Origin: Kingella oralis
Lineage (GTDB): Bacteria > Pseudomonadota > Gammaproteobacteria > Burkholderiales > Neisseriaceae
DNA: 6,709 nt
Direction of reading: 5' to 3'
Assembly: GCA_905373195.1 (NCBI GenBank)
Contig: CAJPSG010000061.1
Location: forward strand, 1-6,709
A program made the translations under genes and the position numbers. The notes beneath the pieces are model-generated. The model saw only the letters and a list, made by a program, of their open reading frames with translations. It was not told where the DNA came from and ran no database searches. Of the stretch, positions 1 to 5,471 are shown in pieces (positions within the stretch are counted from its first letter, which is position 1; each line of letters opens with the position of its first letter).

Positions 1-79
1 GCAAACTTAGCAGAAGCTAAACAGCAAATGCTTTCATTAGTTCAAGAAGCGTATAGCCAAAAATTCTATTTTTATTCAT
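1..79 (-). pseudogene. Fifth minor prepilin (pilX position), broken by an in-frame stop; runs off the window
   Basis: Read on the minus strand, an ATG at 79-77 opens a 20-codon frame containing GYTLLELMKAFAV. This is a class III prepilin leader (seven residues ending in Gly, then Tyr at +1, Glu at +5) recognised by prepilin peptidase PilD. A TAG at 19-17 ends it at mature position 13. The same frame then continues LLLSL to the window edge, which fits the hydrophobic N-terminal helix of a pilin, so a single nonsense change (for example TTG to TAG) is the simplest reading. Lys at +8 is also unusual, since this position is normally hydrophobic. The start is supported by TAAGGTGG at 93-86, six bases upstream and overlapping the pilK stop. 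In Neisseria this slot holds pilX, a minor pilin involved in aggregation and adhesion. Calling it that orthologue is inference, since too little is visible. A sequencing error remains possible. Confidence 0.7.
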
Positions 80-85
80 TTTAGG

Positions 86-93
86 CCACCTTA
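86..93 (-). promoter_or_regulatory. Ribosome binding site of the broken fifth prepilin
   Basis: TAAGGTGG on the minus strand differs from the consensus TAAGGAGG at one base. It lies six bases before the ATG at 79-77, and its first three bases are the pilK stop codon. It decides the start of the prepilin and implies translational coupling to pilK. It also argues that the short frame descends from a real gene and is not a chance open frame. Confidence 0.65.
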
Positions 94-711
94 TTGTTTA
101 TTCAATAATTCAAGATAAGTTTGCAACGTAACAACTGTATCTTTATTATTACCATGAGCACGCGATGTTACACGGAAGAAATCTACATAGCCTAGTTTCG
201 CATCTGTTTTACTGCCTAAGTATTCAATAATGTAGCGAGTCTCAGTACCTGTTACTACTTTGCAAGTTTTGTTTTCGCAACCTTTATCCAATACAGATGC
301 TTTATTGATTTCACATCTAGTGTTTACGTTGGACTGGCAACGTTCCCAAGCAGGTACTGGAGACTGTGTATCACTTGGATCATACTTAAATAATAAATCT
401 CGGCTATCTACTTTATAAGTATCTTTTGCAGGAGCGCATAACCCTTTATCGCAATCAGCTCTAAAAGTAATATTAGTAGCAGTTGCCCCTGTTTTGCTAG
501 ATGAGTTTGACCAGCCTTTAATGATGGATTCTGCATCTCGCAAACCCTGTTCAGCAAGAGAAAGAGCATATTTCCTATCTGCTTCATTTGTACTCATCCG
601 CATTTCGGTATTTGATGATTGGCTTGTTGCAATAACCAGCAACGCGATAACCAACATAATTACCATGACAATGAACAAGGAAAAACCACCTTGACTATAT
701 TTGTTCTTCAT
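91..711 (-). CDS. pilK: Minor type IV pilus assembly protein PilK (PilX N-terminal family)
   Basis: A 206-residue inner-membrane prepilin, thought to act with the other minor pilins in the complex that primes type IV pilus assembly. Residues 1-9 are a short basic leader ending in Gly-Gly. Cleavage is expected before Phe10, followed by a hydrophobic helix at about 10-30. The segment 33-61 matches the PilX-N/GspK-type pattern, with an EMRM motif and AEQGLRDAE at its end. Mature position 5 is Ile where most pilins have Glu, as in GspK-like pseudopilins that sit at the pilus tip. Six cysteines (87, 92, 125, 133, 145, 150) suggest disulfides in the periplasmic domain. The C-terminal part (about 160-202) shows the family's YIIEYLG ... 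FFRVTSRAHG ending. The start has TAGGAGT five bases upstream. It lies 21 bases behind pilJ in the dnaB-pilHIJK cluster. The symbol follows Neisseria naming by position and family. Confidence 0.85.
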   Translation of the reverse strand: MKNKYSQGGFSLFIVMVIMLVIALLVIATSQSSNTEMRMSTNEADRKYALSLAEQGLRDAESIIKGWSNSSSKTGATATNITFRADCDKGLCAPAKDTYKVDSRDLLFKYDPSDTQSPVPAWERCQSNVNTRCEINKASVLDKGCENKTCKVVTGTETRYIIEYLGSKTDAKLGYVDFFRVTSRAHGNNKDTVVTLQTYLELLNKQ

Positions 712-732
712 GTTTACTCCTAAATGAATATT

Positions 733-1812
733 TTATGCGGGGAAAGTCGTAGAACATACGTTACCAGCACGAATAGTCGCATTAATAATATATGGGGTAT
801 CGGTTGTTGTGCCAGAATATCTGTAGTTAAGTGTTAGCCTTAAACCAACAGGTAAACCTTTTAGATTGCCATCAATAGTTAGTTTATTGTCTGTAAAAAT
901 AAATTTTTCTTTGTTATGGTCGTTTGTATCATTGGAATCGTTTTTGCAATCTTTTGTATAGACAAATTGTGATTTAATGTCTGTTACATTTTGAGCTAAT
1001 AATTGAGGTCCCTGCCATTTTCCTTCGGCATTTAAATCATAGCGTAATAAACTTGGTATATTATTGATGGTCGCAACGATATATGCGGCAGCATATAGTT
1101 TACTTAATGTAAATTCTCCCTTATTTGCGCCTAAGTTGGTACTCTTAGCAGCCATGTTATCTAATTTGAAGCTTCTTGGATTTTGGTCTGTTGCATGTGT
1201 CGCGAATGCATAAGAGCAGCTACTCATTACAAGCGTATTTTTTGCTCTTGATGAATCTGCAGCGATAGACTGATTTAAGTCAGGTAATTGTTGTCTGCCC
1301 GAAATTTCAGCACTACCAGTTGCATCGTCAATAGCAACGCCTGCTGAATCCTTACCATAAACAAAAAGAACGCCACCTCTTATATTAGATAAACCTGTTG
1401 TGGTAATACCTGCTGCGGCAAAGTCTGTACCTGATTCTAAAACTTTTATACCGAATCCACTATATTGACCACTACCATCAGCATCATTTGTAATCGCAAT
1501 AAGTTTTTTCTCAGCGTCTGCGAAATCATTAAACTCAAATTTATGATTGCTGCTGATATTGGTAGAACTATAACAACCAAATGAACCTGTATTACGCGCA
1601 TCGCGAGTAATACTTGAAGCTGCATTACGCAAATTTTGTTGTGTATCTAAACGTTTTTGCGCATTGCTACTAAGTTTGCGCGTGATGAAATAGGTACTAC
1701 CAGCAGCACTGATTACAATCATTGCTAATGCACTAGCAACCAAAAACTCCATTAAAGTAAAACCTGAATTTTTACGAGAAGACAGGAATGAACGATTTTG
1801 CATTGTTTTCAT
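733..1812 (-). CDS. pilJ: Minor type IV pilus assembly protein PilJ (PilW family)
   Basis: A PilW-family minor prepilin of 359 residues from the start chosen here. The class III cleavage site is SG^FTLMEFL, with Glu at +5, followed by a hydrophobic helix of about 20 residues (VASALAMIVISAAG). The segment ITRDARNTGSFGC just behind the helix is the typical PilW N-terminal pattern. Four cysteines (80, 199, 289, 353) could form two periplasmic disulfides. The C-terminal part has the GLPVGLRLTLNYRYSG stretch and a short CSTTFPA end. The frame stays open to an upstream ATG at 1830, three bases behind the pilI stop, giving 365 residues. I prefer the ATG at 1812 because TAAAGG lies seven bases before it, whereas the upstream ATG has no visible binding site. 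The leader is long (17 residues) even with the shorter start. The family call is firm; the symbol follows the Neisseria operon order. Confidence 0.83.
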   Translation of the reverse strand: MKTMQNRSFLSSRKNSGFTLMEFLVASALAMIVISAAGSTYFITRKLSSNAQKRLDTQQNLRNAASSITRDARNTGSFGCYSSTNISSNHKFEFNDFADAEKKLIAITNDADGSGQYSGFGIKVLESGTDFAAAGITTTGLSNIRGGVLFVYGKDSAGVAIDDATGSAEISGRQQLPDLNQSIAADSSRAKNTLVMSSCSYAFATHATDQNPRSFKLDNMAAKSTNLGANKGEFTLSKLYAAAYIVATINNIPSLLRYDLNAEGKWQGPQLLAQNVTDIKSQFVYTKDCKNDSNDTNDHNKEKFIFTDNKLTIDGNLKGLPVGLRLTLNYRYSGTTTDTPYIINATIRAGNVCSTTFPA

Positions 1813-1833
1813 ATTAAAACCTTTACTCATTGC

Positions 1834-2445
1834 TTAGTTTGCTACTCGTAATACATAGCTGTAATCATTAAAGCGATTTTTTGTGCTTTCGGAACGCCAT
1901 GCTACTTTAATGGCTGTATAAGTACCACCAGATTTGCAGTTAGCATTCATTCTTCCCGAAGTATCCAAAGTGGGTTGCTCAGGTTCTTCCTTATCCAAAC
2001 AAATAGTATAGCTAACAGAAGAGACAGTAGAAGATTCTGGTTTAATAAGATTGTTGTATAACTCATATTCGAATTGTTGTTTATATTCATTTGCTATTGA
2101 AGCTTTTGTATATTCAGTACCCGCTGTTGGCAAGAACTGAGTAGCCCCTGTAATTTTTTTGGGGCTAGTAATATAAGATGCATAGTTATGCGAATAATCT
2201 CTACCAGTTGTTTTAGTTAAAGTGGCATTCATCAGCATAGACTCTGCTAGAGCTTCTGTGCTTTGTGAAACAAGGCTTTTGTTTTCAGCTTCAGTTAAGC
2301 CAGAAACAGAACGTAGTTGAGTTGCCATAAGTGCAAGCAAACCCAAGGTTAGCAAGATAACAGAAACAATCACTTCAATAAGTGTTGAACCCTGAATATT
2401 TTGCTTTTGTACAAAAGCAGGAGTGCGTATTTTTTTTGAAATCAT
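1834..2445 (-). CDS. pilI: Minor type IV pilus assembly protein PilI (PilV family)
   Basis: A 203-residue PilV-type minor prepilin. The 19-residue basic leader ends in Gly19. The mature protein would begin STLIEVIVSVILLTLGLLALM, with Glu at +5 (residue 24), and the hydrophobic helix runs to about residue 41. Ser at +1 in place of Phe is a tolerated variant. The residues just behind the helix (Gln43-Leu44-Arg45) and the later VAWRSES segment (about 181-187) fit the PilV family, where a short beta strand ending in Val-x-Trp is common. Two cysteines (149, 170) could form the C-terminal disulfide loop seen in many pilins. The binding site is weak (TTGGAT, about eight bases before the ATG). It lies 25 bases behind pilH, and its stop is almost joined to pilJ. 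It probably acts with PilH, PilJ and PilK as an initiation complex at the pilus tip. Confidence 0.83.
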   Translation of the reverse strand: MISKKIRTPAFVQKQNIQGSTLIEVIVSVILLTLGLLALMATQLRSVSGLTEAENKSLVSQSTEALAESMLMNATLTKTTGRDYSHNYASYITSPKKITGATQFLPTAGTEYTKASIANEYKQQFEYELYNNLIKPESSTVSSVSYTICLDKEEPEQPTLDTSGRMNANCKSGGTYTAIKVAWRSESTKNRFNDYSYVLRVAN

Positions 2446-2470
2446 GGTTTAAATCCAAGAAAAATTAATC

Positions 2471-3178
2471 TTATTTAGTACAAAACTTAACCAAATCACC
2501 TGATAGCACATCTTTTGCGGAGGCAGAAGGACTGCACGTTGCTGCATTTCCTGTTGGTGTAATCAATGTATATCTAACAGGAGAAGTTTCTCTGCTCGCA
2601 TCTTTGACCGCCAATCGGATGTATTTTGAGCCAAATTCATTTTGTGCAACAAAAGTTGTGTAGTCTGTTGCAGTAGAAGCCGCTGCATTTTTTTTGTAGC
2701 CAAAGAAACCATTAGGTAAAAAAACGAATGTATTAGACGGAGATGTGCTACAAACAGTACCTGCAAGGTCGCAAGTCTGAGTGGTTACGCTTATTTTGTT
2801 GCCCGCTGCAATATTAGGACCATTTAATGTGATGGTTCTGAGCGCAGAGTCTATTTTGGCATCATATTGCCCATTTCTATCTTTATCCGCAAAAATCAAA
2901 ATACCATCACTAATTTTTGTTTCATCACAAACGCCAGTAGGACGCCCATCTTTTCTAATCAGAACACCACACAGCAAAACAGGGGTATTCATGCGAACAG
3001 CTTCGGTTCTTGCAAAGCGGAACGCATTAGCAATTTGCTCTGAACGATTCACTAAGCGCGAATTGGAAACGAAATCGCGCATACTAGGAAAAGCAATAGC
3101 TGCCATGATTGCCATAATGGCAACGGTAACCATTAGTTCTAACAGGGTAAACCCTTGTACTCTTTTATCGTGTGGCAT
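2471..3178 (-). CDS. pilH: Minor type IV pilus assembly protein PilH (FimT/GspH family)
   Basis: A 235-residue prepilin of the GspH/FimT family. The nine-residue leader MPHDKRVQG is followed by FTLLELMVTVAIMAIMAAIAFPS, a canonical cleavage site with Glu at +5 and a long hydrophobic helix. The segment NAFRFARTEAVRMNTPV (51-67) matches the conserved region behind the helix in FimT/GspH, and FVFLPNGFFG (151-160) matches the family's Phe-x-Pro-x-Gly strand. An acidic loop with Asp98, Asp100, Asn102, Gly103 and Asp106 resembles a cation-binding turn. Six cysteines are present (70, 84, 136, 143, 215, 233). FimT-type minor pilins help prime pilus assembly, and some bind DNA during natural transformation. 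The C-terminal GRxR DNA-binding motif of Legionella FimT is not seen here. The gene is 32 bases behind dnaB with no hairpin between them, so co-transcription is possible. The binding site is weak (TTGAG). Confidence 0.87.
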   Translation of the reverse strand: MPHDKRVQGFTLLELMVTVAIMAIMAAIAFPSMRDFVSNSRLVNRSEQIANAFRFARTEAVRMNTPVLLCGVLIRKDGRPTGVCDETKISDGILIFADKDRNGQYDAKIDSALRTITLNGPNIAAGNKISVTTQTCDLAGTVCSTSPSNTFVFLPNGFFGYKKNAAASTATDYTTFVAQNEFGSKYIRLAVKDASRETSPVRYTLITPTGNAATCSPSASAKDVLSGDLVKFCTK

Positions 3179-3210
3179 AGTTTTAACTCAAATTAAGGAT
3201 GGTTAATCAA

Positions 3211-4617
3211 TTATTCTGTGTTGCTTGCTGATTCTGGGATGTAGGCGGCATTTTCAAAACGAGTAAATTGTCCCATAAAGGTTAGAAATATACGCCCTGT
3301 TGGTCCGTTGCGATGTTTACCGATAATGCATTCTGCCAGCCCTTTAAATTGGCTTTGTTCTTTGGTGTAATACTCGTCGCGGAACATAAACATAATTAAA
3401 TCAGCATCTTGTTCAATCGCGCCTGATTCGCGTAAATCCGACATCATGGGGCGTTTATCTGTGCGTTGTTCTACGGTTCGCGATAATTGTGATAACGCGA
3501 TAACGGGAACTTGTAATTCTTTGGCGAGTGCTTTGAGCGAGCGTGAAATTTCGCCTAATTCTGATGCGCGATTATCGCTGCGCCCCGAGCCTGACATCAG
3601 TTGCAGATAGTCAATAACGATTAAGCCTAATTGGTTTTTGAATCGCCTAGCGAGCCGCCTTGCGCGGGCGCGTAGTTCTAATGCGCTTAATCCTGCGGTT
3701 TCATCAATAAAGATAGGCGCATCAGTTAGTTTGGCGACGGCTTCGTTTAATCGTTCCCAATGTTCGTCTTTCAGGCTGCCGTTTTTTAAAACGCTTTGGT
3801 CAAGCCGTCCTACGGAGCTTAACATTCGCATCACTAGTTGCGTGCCACCCATTTCCATTGAGAATACGGCAACGGGGCGTTTGCCGCTAATGGCAACGTG
3901 TTCGGCGATGTTGATGGCAAATGCGGTTTTGCCCATTGAGGGTCGCCCTGCCACGATAACTAAATCGCCTGCTTGCAAGCCTGATGTCATCCTGTCCAAA
4001 TCGGTAAAACCTGTGGCGATGCCTGTTACTTCATCGGGGTTATCGCGTTGGTACAGCATGTCAATGCGTTCAATGTTTTGTTGAAGCAAATCAGGCATTT
4101 CTAGGAAGCCTTGCTTGGATTTTGCTGTACTTTCGGCGATTTGGAAGACTTGATTTTCGGCTTCGTCTAGCAGTTGTTCCGCGCTTTTTCCTTGCGGATT
4201 ATAGGCATTTCTAGCAATTTCTGTTCCAGTCTCGGCAAGTTGGCGGATGATGGAGCGTTCGCGGACAATTTCGGCATAGCGGCGGATGTTGGCAGCGGAT
4301 GGGGTGCTTTGCGCCAAGGTAAGCAGGTAGTCAAACCCGCCTGCGTGGGTGAGCTGGTCGCTGCGCTCTAATGCTTCTTGCACGGTAACGATGTCGGCGG
4401 GGCGACTTTCGTTGATGAGCGTTGAAATGGCGCGGTAGATGAGTTTGTGTTCGTGGCGATAGAAATCGTCTTCGGCGAGGATGTCGGCGATGCGGTCGTA
4501 GGCACTGTTTTCAAGCATCAAGCCGCCTAGCAGGGATTGCTCGGCTTCTATGGAATGGGGCGGCAAGGCGAGATTGCGGACTTCGGCGTCGCTGTCTTGG
4601 ATAGTCGTTTCTGGCAT
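3211..4617 (-). CDS. dnaB: Replicative DNA helicase DnaB
   Basis: A full-length 468-residue hexameric ATP-dependent 5'-3' helicase that unwinds DNA ahead of the replisome and recruits primase. The N-terminal domain opens with PPHSIEAEQSLLGGLML (19-35), the family's usual first block. The RecA-like C-terminal domain holds Walker A GRPSMGKT (224-231), the ESMEMG-like block FSMEMGGTQL (252-261), Walker B LIVIDYLQLM (332-341), SQLSR (376-380) and the DLRESGAIEQDAD block (394-406). KHRNGPTG (434-441) carries the arginine finger. No inteins or gaps are seen. It lies at the head of the minor pilin cluster, the arrangement known in Neisseria. No strong Shine-Dalgarno is visible before the ATG, and I could not identify a convincing promoter in the 148 bases upstream. 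A near-match to the uptake sequence is embedded at 3770-3781. Confidence 0.97.
   Translation of the reverse strand: MPETTIQDSDAEVRNLALPPHSIEAEQSLLGGLMLENSAYDRIADILAEDDFYRHEHKLIYRAISTLINESRPADIVTVQEALERSDQLTHAGGFDYLLTLAQSTPSAANIRRYAEIVRERSIIRQLAETGTEIARNAYNPQGKSAEQLLDEAENQVFQIAESTAKSKQGFLEMPDLLQQNIERIDMLYQRDNPDEVTGIATGFTDLDRMTSGLQAGDLVIVAGRPSMGKTAFAINIAEHVAISGKRPVAVFSMEMGGTQLVMRMLSSVGRLDQSVLKNGSLKDEHWERLNEAVAKLTDAPIFIDETAGLSALELRARARRLARRFKNQLGLIVIDYLQLMSGSGRSDNRASELGEISRSLKALAKELQVPVIALSQLSRTVEQRTDKRPMMSDLRESGAIEQDADLIMFMFRDEYYTKEQSQFKGLAECIIGKHRNGPTGRIFLTFMGQFTRFENAAYIPESASNTE
3770..3781 (-). repeat. Near-match DNA uptake sequence inside dnaB
   Basis: On the minus strand this reads CGGCAGCCTGAA, differing from AGGCAGCCTGAA only at the first base. 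It is in frame and encodes Gly-Ser-Leu-Lys, residues 280-283 of DnaB. The core GCAGCCTGAA is intact. It may be a degenerate uptake sequence or chance. Confidence 0.4.
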
Positions 4618-4714
4618 GTTAAATAAAACTAACGTTTTTTGGCACTTTGTTAAACTGTTTTTTGATGTTGTGTGTAGCGGTGCTAAGAATTTTGATTTGA
4701 AATGTGAATGTTGA

Positions 4715-4760
4715 TTTTCAGGCTGCCTATATCAATAGTATGTGTTAGGCAGCCTGAAAA
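4715..4760 (-). terminator. Inverted pair of DNA uptake sequences; likely ppa terminator
   Basis: Two perfect 15-base arms, TTTTCAGGCTGCCTA (4715-4729) and TAGGCAGCCTGAAAA (4746-4760), are separated by a 16-base loop. Each arm contains one exact AGGCAGCCTGAA (minus strand at 4717-4728, plus strand at 4747-4758). The hairpin begins five bases behind the ppa stop, where a terminator is expected. Neisseriaceae commonly place inverted uptake sequences at gene ends. The T tract usual for a Rho-independent terminator is missing: on the minus strand the stem is followed by TCAACATTC. Termination is therefore likely but not proven by sequence. It also separates ppa from dnaB transcription. Confidence 0.7.
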
Positions 4761-4765
4761 CGGTT

Positions 4766-5296
4766 TTATTGTTTTTTCCAGCGTTCTTGCGATTCGCGGA
4801 TAACTTGTTTGGCTTCTTCTATGTCGCCCCAGTGTTCTACTTTGGTTGTGCCTGCTTTTTTCAGGTCTTTGTAGTGGTTGAAGTGAAATTCAATTTGTTT
4901 GATGAGTTGGGCGGACAAGTCGGCTAGGGTTTGGATGGTGTTGCCTGTGTCGCGGTCATCGGCGGGCACAACGACGATTTTGTCGTCCACTTCGCCATCG
5001 TCCACAAATTTCATTACGCCGATTACACGCGCTTCCATGTAAATGCCTGTGGGCAAGGGTGTGCGTGTGATGATAAGCGCGTCTAGCTCGTCGCCATCTT
5101 CGTCTAGGGTTTGGGGGATGAAGCCGTAGTTGGTGGGCTTGGCGAAGATTTGCGGTTCTACGCGGTCTAGTTTCATCAGGGCGTTTTTTCTGTCCCATTC
5201 AATTTTGTGTGCGCTGCCTTCGGGGATTTCAATGACTACATTGATGATGCCGTTATCCACGTCGCCTGCGTCTAAGATTTTGTTGAAATCTGCCAT
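4766..5296 (-). CDS. ppa: Inorganic pyrophosphatase, soluble family I
   Basis: A cytoplasmic magnesium-dependent enzyme that hydrolyses pyrophosphate to two phosphates and so pulls DNA, RNA and aminoacyl-tRNA synthesis forward. From the start chosen here it has 176 residues, the usual length of bacterial hexameric family I enzymes. Visible active-site blocks are EIPEGSAHKIEWD (23-35, with Glu23, Lys31 and Glu33), Arg45, NYGFIPQT (56-63) and the signature DGDELDA (67-73) with its metal-binding aspartates. A further Asp-rich block VDDGEVDDKIVVVPADDR (about 98-115) follows. The frame continues upstream to an ATG at 5362, but that start lies beyond the promoter -10 box at 5334-5339 and so cannot be in the transcript. 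The ATG at 5296 has TAAGGA seven bases before it. The gene is monocistronic by appearance, ending at the hairpin at 4715-4760. Confidence 0.96.
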   Translation of the reverse strand: MADFNKILDAGDVDNGIINVVIEIPEGSAHKIEWDRKNALMKLDRVEPQIFAKPTNYGFIPQTLDEDGDELDALIITRTPLPTGIYMEARVIGVMKFVDDGEVDDKIVVVPADDRDTGNTIQTLADLSAQLIKQIEFHFNHYKDLKKAGTTKVEHWGDIEEAKQVIRESQERWKKQ

Positions 5297-5333
5297 TTTG
5301 TTTTCCTTAGCTGATAGGGTTGAAATGCGACTG

Positions 5334-5362
5334 ATTATAAACGATGGGGTGATGCTGTGCAA
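5334..5362 (-). promoter_or_regulatory. Sigma-70-type promoter of ppa
   Basis: On the minus strand, TTGCAC (5362-5357) and TATAAT (5339-5334) are separated by exactly 17 bases. The -10 box is a perfect consensus and the -35 box matches at four of six positions. Transcription would start near 5327, giving a leader of roughly 30 bases to the ATG at 5296. This spacing fits strong constitutive expression of a housekeeping enzyme and excludes the longer upstream start. Confidence 0.75.
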
Positions 5363-5387
5363 AGAATGGTTAAGCTGTGTTGCTTTT

Positions 5388-5399
5388 TTCAGGCTGCCT
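5388..5399 (-). repeat. DNA uptake sequence (AG-kingDUS)
   Basis: An exact AGGCAGCCTGAA on the minus strand, in the divergent region between ppa and tonB. It has no inverted partner nearby. It lies upstream of the ppa -35 box and upstream of the tonB promoter, so it is not placed as a terminator. Its likely role is to mark DNA for uptake by the pilus-based transformation machinery, where the minor pilin ComP is the known DUS receptor in Neisseria. Confidence 0.8.
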
Positions 5400-5421
5400 G
5401 TTGGCGTTTTGTAATTTTATG

Positions 5422-5450
5422 TTGTCAAAATTGTCTAGCCAAATGCTAAT
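5422..5450 (+). promoter_or_regulatory. Probable sigma-70-type promoter of tonB
   Basis: TTGTCA (5422-5427, five of six consensus bases) and GCTAAT (5445-5450, four of six) are separated by 17 bases. Transcription would start near 5457, leaving a leader of only about 15 bases before the tonB ATG. The -10 box lies inside the Fur-like palindrome. This is a prediction by pattern only. Confidence 0.5.
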
Positions 5451-5460
5451 CGTTTGCATT
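5442..5460 (+). promoter_or_regulatory. Fur-box-like palindrome over the tonB promoter
   Basis: AATGCTAATCGTTTGCATT is a 19-base imperfect palindrome with perfect outer arms AATGC/GCATT and inner A-A/T-T pairs. It resembles Fur sites of the AATGATAATCATTTGCATT type, with two differences, but matches the strict 19-base consensus at only about eight positions. It covers the predicted -10 box and the expected transcription start of tonB. Iron-bound Fur there would block transcription, as known for tonB-exbBD operons in other Gram-negative bacteria. The role is inferred from position and symmetry. Confidence 0.5.
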
Positions 5461-5471
5461 AAAATTACGGG

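Noticed and set aside
1..84. Plus-strand open frame of 27 codons running in from the left edge and ending at TAG (82-84), apparently convergent with pilK.
   Set aside because: The same bases on the minus strand hold a prepilin leader with a ribosome binding site. The plus-strand peptide has no recognisable motif, and an open frame this short is expected by chance.
3179..3210. A terminator between dnaB and pilH.
   Set aside because: The 32-base gap has no inverted repeat with a T tract, so there is no sequence evidence for termination.
3638..4084. Plus-strand open frame of 148 codons within dnaB.
   Set aside because: It lies wholly opposite the conserved DnaB helicase domain, whose motifs explain the sequence. 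It is a codon-bias shadow.
4618..4714. A dnaB promoter upstream of the ATG at 4617.
   Set aside because: TTAACA is present on the minus strand, but no hexamer close to TATAAT falls at 16-18 bases from it, so I do not annotate a promoter.
5297..5362. N-terminal extension of ppa by 22 residues from an ATG at 5362.
   Set aside because: The extension covers the -10 and spacer of the ppa promoter, is absent from the family's normal 176-residue length, and the inner ATG at 5296 has a good Shine-Dalgarno.
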